Source of the DNA: JBBQKP01 sp038326995
GTDB taxonomy: Bacteria; Planctomycetota; Phycisphaerae; Tepidisphaerales; Tepidisphaeraceae
Direction: 5' to 3'
DNA: 26,990 nucleotides
Assembly (NCBI GenBank): GCA_038326995.1
Contig: JBBQKP010000021.1
Span: 1 to 26,990 of the forward strand
How positions within the stretch are numbered: the stretch's first letter is position 1; every line of letters starts with the position of its first letter. A program made the translations under genes and the position numbers. This document shows positions 15,365-25,990 of the stretch, piece after piece. The notes below the pieces were generated by a model. The model worked only from the letters and a program-made list of their open reading frames with translations, made no database searches and was not told the origin of the DNA.

Positions 15365-16294
15365 GTGCTATCACCGATTCAGAAGCTACGCGACAATATC
15401 TCCAGCATCTACCTGGGCGACCGACGTGCGGTTGATCTCCTGATCATCGGCCTGATGGCGCGCGGGCACGTGCTCATCGAAGACGTGCCGGGCGTGGGCA
15501 AGACAGTCCTGGCCAAAGCGCTCGCCAAGTCCATTGATTGCAGCTTTTCGCGCATTCAGCTCACGCCCGATCTTCTGCCCGGCGATTTGCTGGGTGTGTC
15601 GATTTTCAATTCCGTCAAAGGTGAATTTGAGTTTAAGCCCGGGCCGATCTTCGCAAACATTGTGCTTGCGGATGAAATCAATCGCACGACGCCCAGAACA
15701 CAGTCCGCACTTTTGGAGGCAATGAGCGAAGAGCAGGTGTCGGTCGAGAACGAGACGCGAAAGCTGGAACGGCCGTTCATGGTGGTGGCCACGCAGAACC
15801 CTTTTGAGTTCGAAGGCACTTACTACCTGCCCGAGAATCAGCTCGACCGATTTATTCTTCGCGTGAATGTCGGCTATCCGTCGCGCGAGGCGGAAGCGAA
15901 AATTCTCACGACCCAGCCCGGCCGCGGGGCGCTGGATTCACTTCGACCGGTTTTGACCGGGCGAGAGGTCGTGGCGCTGCAGGATGCGGTGCCCGGCACG
16001 CGGCTTGATGCGAACGTCGTCAACTATCTGCTGGACCTTGTTCAGGCGACTCGAGAACACGAGCAGTTGCACCTTGGCATTTCGCCGCGCGGCGCTTTGG
16101 GGCTGACGGGTGCTTCGCAGGCGTCGGCCGTGATGGCGGGGCGAGATTTCGTCATCCCCGACGACATCAAGCAGATGTTCATTCCCTGCTGTGCACACCG
16201 CGTCATCAGCCGCAGCTACCTCACCAACGGCGACAACGCCTCGACCAAGCGGATTCTGCAGACGGTGCTTGATACGATTCCAACGCCCAGATGA
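15365..16294 (+). CDS. MoxR family AAA+ ATPase
   Basis: AAA+ ATPase of the MoxR group, usually a chaperone for maturation of protein complexes through VWA-domain partners. Length is 309 aa. Walker A is GVGKT at 43-47 in EDVPGVGKTVLAKALA and Walker B is IVLADEINR at 99-107. The MoxR-specific segments RIQLTPDLLPGDLLG and ATQNPFEFEGTYYLPENQLDRF follow, with sensor and lid segments ISPRGALGLTGASQA near 240. It starts with GTG at 15365. The usual downstream partner, a DUF58/VWA gene, is absent: the next gene is hemQ-like, 137 bp away. Confidence 0.92.
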   Translation: MLSPIQKLRDNISSIYLGDRRAVDLLIIGLMARGHVLIEDVPGVGKTVLAKALAKSIDCSFSRIQLTPDLLPGDLLGVSIFNSVKGEFEFKPGPIFANIVLADEINRTTPRTQSALLEAMSEEQVSVENETRKLERPFMVVATQNPFEFEGTYYLPENQLDRFILRVNVGYPSREAEAKILTTQPGRGALDSLRPVLTGREVVALQDAVPGTRLDANVVNYLLDLVQATREHEQLHLGISPRGALGLTGASQASAVMAGRDFVIPDDIKQMFIPCCAHRVISRSYLTNGDNASTKRILQTVLDTIPTPR

Positions 16295-16431
16295 TGGTCG
16301 GCAGATAGCCCGCCAATGGCGTCCTGATTTTTGACGATGGTTTCCCGAATTTACGACCGCGCCTCGCAGCGGAATTCTGTTCCGCGGTTCTGCCTGGCCT
16401 ATCATTTCTTTCTTCATCCAGGATTATTCTC

Positions 16432-17187
16432 ATGACTACAGCCGACCCAACCACGCTCACATCCCCCACATCTGCCCCAAGTCACGCAGCAACTGAAGCC
16501 GCGCCGCGCAGGCAGATCGTGCAGTTCGGCTTCTACAAGCTAGATCCGGAATTTCGTCGGCTCGATAGCGCGACCAAGCACGCGGCGAAGCAGGAATTCC
16601 TCACCGCCGCCGGGCAGAAATACGAAGAGCTCATCTGTCTGAGTTATTCGACCGTCGGCCTGAAGGCGGACGTCGATTTTCTGTTCTGGCGTATCGCCTA
16701 TTCGAGCGACACGCTTCAATCCCAGTCGGCCGCCTTGAATCGCACGGTGCTGGGCTCGTACCTCACGACGCCCGTGAGCTTTCTTTCGATGACCAAGCGC
16801 AGCCTGTACATGGACCCGAGCGACCCGTTTCATGATGTCGAAAGCCGCACGCGACTGATTCCCGGCAAACGGAAATATTTGTTCGTCTATCCGTTTGTGA
16901 AGAGCAGGCCCTGGTATTTGTTGCCGATGGATGAGCGACAAAAAATCATGGAAGAGCACATCAAGATGGGCAACAAATATCCGAGCGTGAAGCTCAACAC
17001 GACCTATAGCTTCGGCGTGGATGACCAGGACTTTGTGGTGGCGTTTGAGACAAACGAGATGAAGGACTTTTTGGACCTCGTTCAGGACTTGCGAGAGACC
17101 GAGAGCAGCAGATACACCGTGCGTGACACGCCGATGTATACTGCTGTTAGAACGCCGCTGGAGGATATTCTGGGCCAGTTGTTCTAG
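16432..17187 (+). CDS. hemQ: Chlorite dismutase-family protein, probable coproheme decarboxylase HemQ
   Basis: In the coproporphyrin-dependent haem pathway, HemQ decarboxylates coproheme to haem b using peroxide. The 251-aa product has a disordered N-terminus (1-26) and then the fold. HemQ-like features are KYLFVYPFVKSRPWYLLP, which holds the probable catalytic tyrosine Y153, and ERQKIMEEHIKMGNKY with the proximal haem-ligand histidine H176. The chlorite-degrading distal arginine context is not evident, which favours HemQ over true chlorite dismutase. The start has AGGA eight bases upstream. No other haem gene is in the window, so the pathway assignment rests on the family alone. Confidence 0.82.
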   Translation: MTTADPTTLTSPTSAPSHAATEAAPRRQIVQFGFYKLDPEFRRLDSATKHAAKQEFLTAAGQKYEELICLSYSTVGLKADVDFLFWRIAYSSDTLQSQSAALNRTVLGSYLTTPVSFLSMTKRSLYMDPSDPFHDVESRTRLIPGKRKYLFVYPFVKSRPWYLLPMDERQKIMEEHIKMGNKYPSVKLNTTYSFGVDDQDFVVAFETNEMKDFLDLVQDLRETESSRYTVRDTPMYTAVRTPLEDILGQLF

Positions 17188-17213
17188 CTGGCCGAGGTCT
17201 GACAGAACAGAGC

Positions 17214-17861
17214 CTACCTGTCGATCACGATGTCGGTGACTTTGAACGACCCGTCGGGCAGCTTGGAAATGGTGAGCTTCATGGGAACCTTGGTGTCGGG
17301 CTCGAAGTGTGCGGTGCCAGAGAGGCTCCAGGTGGAGTCCTGGTTGACCTCAAGAAATCGCTCGCCCATGCTGAAGTTTTTGAACTTGCCCAGGCCCTGA
17401 AGTTTCTCGGCGGCGGATTTGAGCTTGGCGGTATCGACCTTGTCCCCCACGAGTGTGGCGGCCTTGTCGATGTCGTTCGTCTGAAGAGCCGTGACCAGAG
17501 TGCTCGCGCTGCCGAGCGCCTTTTCAGATTCGCGGTACGCCCATAGTGCGGTCATGCCCACTGCCGACCAGATCGCGATGCCGATGATGCCAAGCAGTAG
17601 CCCGATCACCGCCATGGGCCTGCCCGAGACGCCCGGCTTGCCCGTCACCTTGATGCCGACGATGCCCGTCACGATTGCCGCGAGGCTTGTGATCACTGGA
17701 ATGCAGCCCAGCAATCCGAACACCAGACTCAGGATGCTGGCGATGCTCGTTTTCGAAGGCGGGATGTAGGGATACCCCTGCGCGGGCGTTTGTGGAGGGT
17801 ATTGTGGAGGGTATTGGGGCGGATATTGGGGCGGATATTGGGGAGGCGGCGTGTTCGACAT
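17214..17861 (-). CDS. DUF4190-type membrane protein with a PPQY-repeat N-terminus
   Basis: A 215-aa protein. The N-terminus (1-38) is Pro/Gln/Tyr-rich with five PPQY or PPQT repeats. Then follow the DUF4190 hallmarks: SIASILSLVFGLLGCIPVIT (about 39-58), a continued first hydrophobic segment, and MAVIGLLLGIIGIAIWSAVG as the second transmembrane segment. The C-terminal 100 residues are predicted extracytoplasmic, with a repeated-strand region ending LTISKLPDGSFKVTDIVIDR, resembling lumazine-binding/NTF2-like accessory domains. Its function is unknown. The ATG at 17861 is preferred over a frame to 18074, because the extra codons run through the repeat at 17969-18038. The gene converges on hemQ with a 26-bp gap. 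Confidence 0.75.
   Translation of the reverse strand: MSNTPPPQYPPQYPPQYPPQYPPQTPAQGYPYIPPSKTSIASILSLVFGLLGCIPVITSLAAIVTGIVGIKVTGKPGVSGRPMAVIGLLLGIIGIAIWSAVGMTALWAYRESEKALGSASTLVTALQTNDIDKAATLVGDKVDTAKLKSAAEKLQGLGKFKNFSMGERFLEVNQDSTWSLSGTAHFEPDTKVPMKLTISKLPDGSFKVTDIVIDR
17789..17840. repeat. 12-bp coding repeats for PPQY units
   Basis: Alternating gcggatattggg and gagggtattgtg units encode the PPQY repeats of the DUF4190-type protein. Unit size keeps the frame. Confidence 0.65.
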
Positions 17862-17968
17862 ATAAGAGCTTTCGGTTAGGACGCCGCGATAGTACATCGT
17901 CGCGGCAAAAAACAGTAACCCGCGCGAATTCAGTAACGAGTCGCTGCAACATTGCCAGGGCATTCCGA

Positions 17969-18038
17969 TTTCTGGCCAGGCTGGCAAGCCATCTTCTTCG
18001 CCGCTCAGTTGAAAATGTCCTGCCGGACGGGCCAGAAA
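17969..18038. repeat. GTCCTGCCGGAC hairpin repeat, copy 3
   Basis: Begins ttctggccaggctggcaagc and ends tcctgccggacgggccagaa, giving near-complementary ends with an 8-bp perfect outer stem (ttctggcc against ggccagaa). It is highly similar to copy 2 at 13664-13735. It lies about 110 bp upstream of the DUF4190-type gene start, in the position of its promoter region. Confidence 0.78.
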
Positions 18039-18221
18039 TTTTGACCTAATTTGTCCACCTGGTTCTTTGTGCATCTAGTGCTTTGTCACACAATGACTTT
18101 GGAATCACTGATGTTTCGCCGGGTGGGGAGCGCGAGCCTGCGTGCGCGTCGTCGATGCGAGAATCCAAAGAATTGCGGAGTGTTGAACGCGCTTGTTGAA
18201 AATCCGGTGTTTTATTTCGTC

Positions 18222-18441
18222 GTAACACTTCAGCCGAATGCCAGAATTTCACGAGATCTGGTGCCACGACTTGTACGTGTGCAATACAACACCATGGGGT
18301 TGCACTGCACATACGCAAGTCGTGGAACGCTCAAAAAATACTAGCGATTCGACTGCTCGCGCTTACCACGACTTGAATACAAGCAGTGGCACCGAAAACG
18401 TCCAAACAAATGCGATTCGCTGCAAACGGCTGACGTGTTAC
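18222..18441. mobile_element. MITE-like element, copy B, with IS66-type ends
   Basis: A 220-bp noncoding element. The left end gtaacacttcagccg (18222-18236) and right end cggctgacgtgttac (18427-18441) match copy A exactly. Flanks atttcgtc (18214-18221) and atttcttc (18442-18449) agree at 7 of 8 bases, an 8-bp target-site duplication. Internal hairpins are ccacgacttg with caagtcgtgg, and a second ccacgacttg with caagcagtgg around an aata loop. Compared with copy A it has about 21 bp more, containing caacaccatggggttg, a palindrome-like segment in one loop. Confidence 0.87.
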
Positions 18442-18458
18442 ATTTCTTCGAACGCGCA

Positions 18459-18475
18459 CGCAGACTTCGTCTGCG
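18459..18475. repeat. Short perfect hairpin
   Basis: cgcagac, loop ttc, gtctgcg. A 7-bp perfect stem just right of MITE copy B. It has no T-run on either side, so it is not called a terminator. Confidence 0.4.
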
Positions 18476-18535
18476 GCGAAACGACAAAACTTCGTACTCG
18501 ATTTCAGCAATGACAAAGCGCTGAAATGACACCGC

Positions 18536-18567
18536 AAAAGAAGCCGGCGGAAAAATCCGCCGGCTTC
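18536..18567 (-). terminator. Intrinsic terminator of ppdK
   Basis: gaagccggcgga, loop of four A, tccgccggcttc: a perfect 12-bp GC-rich stem (18540-18567). Read on the minus strand it is followed by TTTTGCGG. It lies 43 bp after the ppdK stop. Confidence 0.85.
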
Positions 18568-18610
18568 AAAGTTGATTGACCGTTGTGATCAGCGAGCGAC
18601 CGCAGATAGT

Positions 18611-21298
<2,688 letters not shown>

Positions 21299-21385
21299 GA
21301 GAACGGAGCTCCTGCGGGGGTGGGTGATTCAGATCAGAATCGTCTCGAAACAGGAAAATTCCCGTTTTTAACGAGCGAGCGGCGA

Positions 21386-21413
21386 AGTATAGGGTGGGGC
21401 ATCACACAATCAA
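21386..21413 (-). promoter_or_regulatory. Predicted sigma-70-type promoter of ppdK
   Basis: On the minus strand, TTGATT, a 16-bp spacer and TATACT lie about 90 bp upstream of the ppdK start. Both boxes are close to the consensus. Prediction from sequence only. Confidence 0.6.
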
Positions 21414-21590
21414 GCGGCAGAACCGGTGTTTTGTGCGAAACGGTGCGGCAAATCGCGGGGAAGATCGGGTAACTCTCTATCAGATTGCAGCGCGAGGTCG
21501 TTTCGCCGCAAGTATGAGCTTGCGCGCACGCTCGGCGTCTCACAGCGAAGAAATCAAGGATTTCAAGACCGCCTTCGACCGCCGATGTTC

Positions 21591-21753
21591 GGCCCGTCCG
21601 GCAGGACATTTTCTTTCTTCACTCGATGACCCCTGTAGGGTCCGCAGTATTTTGCGAACCATTCGTGTGCCGACCACCGCGAGCGCAGTCAGGTCAGCAG
21701 CATACTGTGGACCTTTAACAAATGAAGAAACGCGATGTCCGGCCGGAAGGGCC
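21591..21753. repeat. GTCCTGCCGGAC-family inverted repeat, copy 4, expanded
   Basis: The left arm ggcccgtccggcaggacatt (21591-21610) is imperfectly complementary to gatgtccggccggaagggcc (21734-21753), about 120 bp away. The stretch after the left arm, ttctttcttcac, parallels the interior of copy 1 (ttcgttgcttcac). The rest of the interior resembles no other copy. Confidence 0.6.
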
Positions 21754-21810
21754 TGAAGCGCATCGGCATGCTGAATCCTGTCATGGCAATTCCAATAACC
21801 CACTTATGAA

Positions 21811-21850
21811 GAACCCGCTTACCCAAACCCGCTTAATTAGTGCGCGGCTC
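21811..21850 (-). repeat. Partial copy of the GAGCCGCGCAC/TAAGCGGG repeat
   Basis: On the minus strand: gagccgcgcactaattaagc, then gggtttgggtaagcgggttc. It matches the left end and tandem-unit portion of the element at 14619-14755. No opposite arm was found nearby. It lies 46 bp beyond the pdhC stop. Confidence 0.65.
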
Positions 21851-21896
21851 TTTTAACAACGTCTGTATTCGCGCGACGCCCGAGCACCAGTCTCGT

Positions 21897-23279
21897 CTAC
21901 GCCAGCATCATCGCCGGCTCTTCGAGCAGATTCTTGAGCGTCTGCAGATAACTCGCAGCGACGGCGCCGTCGATCACGCGGTGGTCGGCACTGAGTGAAA
22001 CCGTCATCATCGTGCGGATGACGATCGTACAATTGCGGACGACCGCGCGGTCTTCCGAGGCGCCGATGGCGAGGATGCCGACTTCGGGCGGGTTGACGAT
22101 GGCGGAGAATTCGCGGATGCCCATCGTGCCCAGGTTGCTGACGGTGAAGGTCGCGCCCGAGAGTTCGTCTTTCTTGAGGCGCTGGGTGCGGGCGCGTTCG
22201 ACGATGTCGGCCGAGCGGACGCGGATTTCCTTGATGCCCATCTGATCGATGTTGCGAAGGACCGGGACGATCAATCCGTCGGGCAGCGCGACGGCCATGC
22301 CCAGGTGAACGTCGCCGTGGCGGGTGATGGTCGTGCCGTCGAAGGTGCTGTTGAGCTGCGGCACGATTTTGAGTGCGGCGGCGACCGCCTTGGCGATCAC
22401 GTCGCCGATCGAGACGCGTACGCCCTCGGTCTTCTCATACGCGGCCAGCAGTTTCTTTCGCAGTTCGACGGCGGCGGTCATGTCGATGTCGATCGTCTCG
22501 TAAAAATGCGGGATCGTCTGCTTCGACTGAACCAGCCGCTGCGCGATGACCTGCCGCATCTTGGAAAGCTCGATTTTTTCCACCGAGCCGGACGCGACGC
22601 GAGCGGGAAGTTCGACTTTGGGCGCGGCCTTCGAAGCGGCGGGGGCAGACGATGAAGCTATCTGTTGTGTGGCATGCTGAGCAGCGGGTGCGGCGGCTTT
22701 CTTCTCGGCGAATTCCAGGACGTCCTTCTGAACAATGCGGCCGTTGGGGCCGCTGCCCGTCAGCTTCGACAGGTCGATACCCTGATCGGCGGCGATGCGC
22801 TTGGCCAGGGGTGAGGCAATCAGGCGAGTGTCGGACGCGGCCGGGGCTGTGGCGACGGGAGCAGCCGTTGCGGGGGCGGCAGTGGTTGGAGCGGCAATGG
22901 TTGGAGCGGCGACATTCGGAGCGGCAGCGGTCGCGGCAGGTGCTGCAACAGCATTGGCGACCGGCGCAGCAGCTGAAGCGACTGGCGCAGCGATTGACCC
23001 GCCCGGCGTGTAGGACGCCTTGATCTTGGCGGCGTCTTCGCCTTTGAGCGCGATGATGCCGACGACCCCGCCGACGACGACCTTGCCGCCTTCTTTGACG
23101 ACCTGAATCGCGAGCGTGCCGCCCTCAAAGGACTCCATGGGCATGGTGGCCTTGTCGGTCTCGACGTCGGCGACTTCCTCGCCTGCCTTCACGGCGTCGC
23201 CTTCTTTTTTGTTCCACTTAACGAGCGTGCCTTCGGTCATGGTGTCCGAAAGCTGCGGCATGGTGAGTTGTGCGGGCAT
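21897..23279 (-). CDS. pdhC: Pyruvate dehydrogenase E2, dihydrolipoamide acetyltransferase
   Basis: Core subunit of the pyruvate dehydrogenase complex, transferring the acetyl group from lipoamide to CoA. Length is 460 aa. Lipoyl domain at 1-80 with K43 in DVETDKATMPMES, then an Ala/Pro/Val-rich flexible linker (about 92-150). The E1/E3-binding domain is LIASPLAKRIAADQGIDLSKLTGSGPNGRIVQKDVLEF, followed by a second linker and the catalytic domain ending in SADHRVIDGAVAASYLQ, with H433 and D437 of the HxxxDG motif. There is one lipoyl domain only. The ATG at 23279 has no visible Shine-Dalgarno sequence, consistent with translation following pdhB 60 bp upstream. It is the last gene of the operon; E3 (lpd) is not in the window. 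Confidence 0.95.
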   Translation of the reverse strand: MPAQLTMPQLSDTMTEGTLVKWNKKEGDAVKAGEEVADVETDKATMPMESFEGGTLAIQVVKEGGKVVVGGVVGIIALKGEDAAKIKASYTPGGSIAAPVASAAAPVANAVAAPAATAAAPNVAAPTIAAPTTAAPATAAPVATAPAASDTRLIASPLAKRIAADQGIDLSKLTGSGPNGRIVQKDVLEFAEKKAAAPAAQHATQQIASSSAPAASKAAPKVELPARVASGSVEKIELSKMRQVIAQRLVQSKQTIPHFYETIDIDMTAAVELRKKLLAAYEKTEGVRVSIGDVIAKAVAAALKIVPQLNSTFDGTTITRHGDVHLGMAVALPDGLIVPVLRNIDQMGIKEIRVRSADIVERARTQRLKKDELSGATFTVSNLGTMGIREFSAIVNPPEVGILAIGASEDRAVVRNCTIVIRTMMTVSLSADHRVIDGAVAASYLQTLKNLLEEPAMMLA

Positions 23280-23339
23280 GGGAAGTCAGTGGAGAGACGG
23301 AAAATTTCTGGAGGAAGTGACAGAGATGCTTGTACTGGA

Positions 23340-24326
23340 TCAGCGGTAACAGACGGCCTTCACGCCCGCGATCACCTTCTCGACCGAGGGCAACATCGCC
23401 TCTTCCATGTAATGATTGAAGGGGACGGGAATTTCGTCGGAGTGGATGTGTTCGATCGGTGCGTCGAGGTAGTCGAAGACTTCCTTGTAGACCGAGCCCA
23501 TCATTGCCTGGCCGATGCCGCAATAGCCGTAGTCTTCGTCGATGATGACGCAGCGGTGGGTCTTTTTGATGGAGGCGATGATGGTCTTTTTATCGAGCGG
23601 GCGGAGTGTGCGGACGTCGATGAGTTCGACGTCGATGCCGTGCTTGTTCACGAGTTCATCCACCGCGGTTCGAACGATGCGCTGCAGCGGCCTGCCGTAG
23701 CTGACGATGGTCACGTCTGCGCCTTCGCGTTCGATTTCCGCGACGCCAATCGGCAGGCAGAAATCCTTGTCGTCGGGCACTTCGCCCGAGTCGTTGAGCA
23801 TTTTTTCGGACTCAAGGAAGATGACGGGGTCGTCGCATCGGATCGAGGCTTTTAGCAGACCCTTGGCCTGTGCGGGAGTGGAAGGGGAGACGACGATCAG
23901 GCCCGGGATGCGTGCGTAGACGGTTTCCATGCGGTGCGAGTGGGTCGCACCGAGCTGATGAGCGATGCCGTTGCCGCCGCGGAACACGACGGGCACTTTG
24001 TACTGGCCTCCCGACATGTACCTGACGTTGGCGGCGTTGTTGACGATCTGGTCGATGCAGACCCAGGTGAACGACCAGGACATGAACTCGATGATCGGGC
24101 GGCACCCCATGAGGGCCGCACCGACGCCGATGCCGCTGAATCCCGCTTCGGAGATGGGCGTATCAAATACACGCCGGGGCCCGAACTTGGCGAGCATGCC
24201 TTCGGATACTTTATAGGCGCCGTTGTACTGGGCGACTTCTTCGCCCATCAGGAACACGTTCTCGTCGCGCTCCATCTCTTCAGACATGGCGGATCGAAGG
24301 GCTTCACGGAAGGTTGCGGTGGGCAT
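23340..24326 (-). CDS. pdhB: Pyruvate dehydrogenase E1 component, beta subunit
   Basis: Forms the alpha2beta2 thiamine-diphosphate decarboxylase with PdhA. Length is 328 aa, typical of E1 beta. Diagnostic segments are MGEEVAQYNGAYKVSEGMLAKFGPRRVFDTPISEAGFSGIGVGAALMG (about 27-74), including the catalytic-site glutamate region, HSHRMETVYARIPGLIVVSPSTPAQAKGLL, and the C-terminal transketolase domain (VDVRTL-type segment VELIDVRTLRPLDKKTIIASI). The start at 24326 is preceded by a pyrimidine-rich stretch without a Shine-Dalgarno sequence. It follows the 78-aa gene by 26 bp in the operon. Confidence 0.95.
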   Translation of the reverse strand: MPTATFREALRSAMSEEMERDENVFLMGEEVAQYNGAYKVSEGMLAKFGPRRVFDTPISEAGFSGIGVGAALMGCRPIIEFMSWSFTWVCIDQIVNNAANVRYMSGGQYKVPVVFRGGNGIAHQLGATHSHRMETVYARIPGLIVVSPSTPAQAKGLLKASIRCDDPVIFLESEKMLNDSGEVPDDKDFCLPIGVAEIEREGADVTIVSYGRPLQRIVRTAVDELVNKHGIDVELIDVRTLRPLDKKTIIASIKKTHRCVIIDEDYGYCGIGQAMMGSVYKEVFDYLDAPIEHIHSDEIPVPFNHYMEEAMLPSVEKVIAGVKAVCYR

Positions 24327-24352
24327 GGTGGGGTTGGTAGGGCGGTTGGCGA

Positions 24353-24589
24353 TTACTTTTCGTTTACTTCGACGGAACTAATCTGATGTGACGGAATGAG
24401 CACTTTGCCTTGCTTGTAGCGGATAATCGCCAGAACGCCCAAGAACAGGTAGCAGTCGGTTCCTTCATCAACGGTGTACACAGTTCCACCGCTTGTGTGA
24501 ATGATCAGAGGACGAAGCGACTCGTTTGCCAGGGCATCGCGTAGCTCGTCGAAAAATTCAACGTACTCTGGATCGCCATGCTCGGACAT
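24353..24589 (-). CDS. Small protein of unknown function inside the pdh operon (78 aa)
   Basis: No named family. The pattern is a short acidic helix (DPEYVEFFDELRDALANESLRP), then LIIHTSGGTVYTV, a strand FLGVLAIIRYKQGK and a final VLIPSHQISSVEV. This amphipathic beta layout, with a glycine turn and an I..I..V-E-V end, is seen in short proteins common in planctomycetes. The neighbouring 104-aa product shows the same layout, so the two may be distant paralogues; that is an inference from pattern only. The ATG follows the preceding stop directly (TGA-ATG), and GAAGG lies about nine bases upstream. Local DNA is somewhat richer in A+T than the pdh genes. Confidence 0.65.
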   Translation of the reverse strand: MSEHGDPEYVEFFDELRDALANESLRPLIIHTSGGTVYTVDEGTDCYLFLGVLAIIRYKQGKVLIPSHQISSVEVNEK

Positions 24590-24904
24590 TCAGGCGGCCT
24601 TCCCGATGTCGTCGACGACTTTCAAATCCTTGATTTCGGAGAACTTCGCCTCGTGATGACGAATTCTTTCACTGGAAGACGATTGCCCGAAGCACCCCAA
24701 GCGGTCGGGAGTGAAACCGAACGCTACGGCGTCGGTAATCCGAATGGCCGCCCCGCTTTTTAGTACGACATCAAACGACCTGAACGACTTGGAGAAGCGA
24801 AATTCGTAAAGACGTTCGATGATCCATTGCATCGACGGATCTTCAGCGGTTTTCCGAGTTGGTTGGAACGTTGTCATGAATTTGGATTCGTTTGACCTCT
24901 CCAT
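24590..24904 (-). CDS. Small protein of unknown function inside the pdh operon (104 aa)
   Basis: No named family. After a hydrophilic leader comes IIERLYEFRFSKSFRSFDV, then VLKSGAAIRITDAVAFGFTPDRLGCFG, a loop rich in Ser/Glu/Arg/His, and SEIKDLKVVDDI. The order (aromatic segment, strand, SG turn, I-x-I-x-D strand, loop, final I-x-x-L-K-V-V) parallels the 78-aa neighbour. It starts at 24904, six bases after the pdhA stop, with AAGGA close upstream; an ATG at 24877 is an alternative. It sits between pdhA and pdhB on the same strand, so it is cotranscribed with them. A role in the complex is not indicated by any domain. Confidence 0.65.
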   Translation of the reverse strand: MERSNESKFMTTFQPTRKTAEDPSMQWIIERLYEFRFSKSFRSFDVVLKSGAAIRITDAVAFGFTPDRLGCFGQSSSSERIRHHEAKFSEIKDLKVVDDIGKAA

Positions 24905-24910
24905 AATTCC

Positions 24911-25990
24911 TTACCGCCACTGGTAGGGGTACTTTTCCGCCAGCGCGTCGTTGAAGCGGTCTTCCAGGGCCGGGTGCGGATCTGAATCGGCCCGGGTGAC
25001 GGCGTCTTCAACTGTCTCTCGTACTTCGCTTGCGATCGCATCGTATTGCTCGTCGTTCAGCGCGTTCTTTCCGCGAATGCGGTCTTCGTAGAGCGAAATC
25101 GGATCGCGTGCCTTGGCGGCTTCCTGCTGTTCTTTCGTACGGTATTTCAGCGGGTCGGACATTGAGTGGCCGCGAAAGCGGAAGGTATTGAGCGAGAGAA
25201 AGGTCGGGCCTTCACCCGCGACGCCGCGTGCGCGGGCTTCTGCGAACTCGCTGATCAGCACGTCAAGGTCGTTGCCGTCCACGTTGCGGGAGGGCATATT
25301 GTACCCGAGGCCGCGCTTGGCGAGGTCGCGTTCGGCGCTGTGCCGTTCGACTTGCGTACCCATCGCCACGCCGTTGTTTTCGACACAGTAAACGACGGGC
25401 AACTTGTAAAGGGAAGCGAGGTTCATCGATTCAAGGAACGTTCCCTGGTTAATCGCACCGTCGCCGAAGAAGCAGACCGTGAAGCCGCCGGTTTTCTGGT
25501 ACCACTGGGCGAAGGCGAAACCGATGGCGACGGGGATGTGACCGCCGACGATTCCGTGCCCGCCGTGGTTGCCGTTGACTGCGTCGAATAAATGCATCGA
25601 GCCGCCCTTACCTTTGGAGCAGCCCGTCGCTTTGCCGAACATTTCCGCCATCGCCGAGTGAGGCGACATGCCAAGCGCCAGTGAATGGCCGTGGCAGCGG
25701 TACGCGTTAATCATCGCGTCGCGGCCCTTCTGAAAGTTTGCCGCCATCGCGACGCTGATCGCTTCCTGGCCGCTGTACAGATGGCAAAAGCCGCCGATCT
25801 TCTGGCCCGGCTTGGTGTATTCCTGGAAAGTCCGCTCTTCAAATCGGCGGATCAGCATCATCATTCGAAGGCGGTCGCGTTCGGTGCTCCCATCGGAGGC
25901 CACGGCCGGTAAAACCGTTTCAGGGTTCTGAGGCCCTTTTCGCTGGGGTCGTACAAGAGGTTCGGGTGCCAAAGTCATCGGCTGGGTCAT
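24911..25990 (-). CDS. pdhA: Pyruvate dehydrogenase E1 component, alpha subunit
   Basis: Thiamine-diphosphate-dependent decarboxylase subunit. Length is 359 aa, typical of E1 alpha. The ThDP motif runs from GDGAINQGTFLESMNLASL to VENN (176-206), and FCHLYSGQEAISVAMAANF and YRCHGHSLALGMSP are family signatures. The phosphorylation-loop region of eukaryotic E1 is represented by YRTKEQQEAAKARDPI after FRFRGHSMSDPLKYR. The first 30 residues are Pro-rich and unconserved. The ATG at 25990 has GGAG about ten bases upstream. It is the first gene of the operon, read from a promoter at 26116-26144. Confidence 0.95.
   Translation of the reverse strand: MTQPMTLAPEPLVRPQRKGPQNPETVLPAVASDGSTERDRLRMMMLIRRFEERTFQEYTKPGQKIGGFCHLYSGQEAISVAMAANFQKGRDAMINAYRCHGHSLALGMSPHSAMAEMFGKATGCSKGKGGSMHLFDAVNGNHGGHGIVGGHIPVAIGFAFAQWYQKTGGFTVCFFGDGAINQGTFLESMNLASLYKLPVVYCVENNGVAMGTQVERHSAERDLAKRGLGYNMPSRNVDGNDLDVLISEFAEARARGVAGEGPTFLSLNTFRFRGHSMSDPLKYRTKEQQEAAKARDPISLYEDRIRGKNALNDEQYDAIASEVRETVEDAVTRADSDPHPALEDRFNDALAEKYPYQWR

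Noticed and set aside
17862..18074. Longer N-terminus of the DUF4190-type protein
   Set aside because: It would be encoded by an intergenic hairpin repeat found at other sites. MSNTPPPQY is the natural start.
18459..18475. Terminator at the short hairpin right of MITE copy B
   Set aside because: No T-run on either strand and no gene ending close by that needs it; the ppdK terminator is the stronger one at 18536-18567.
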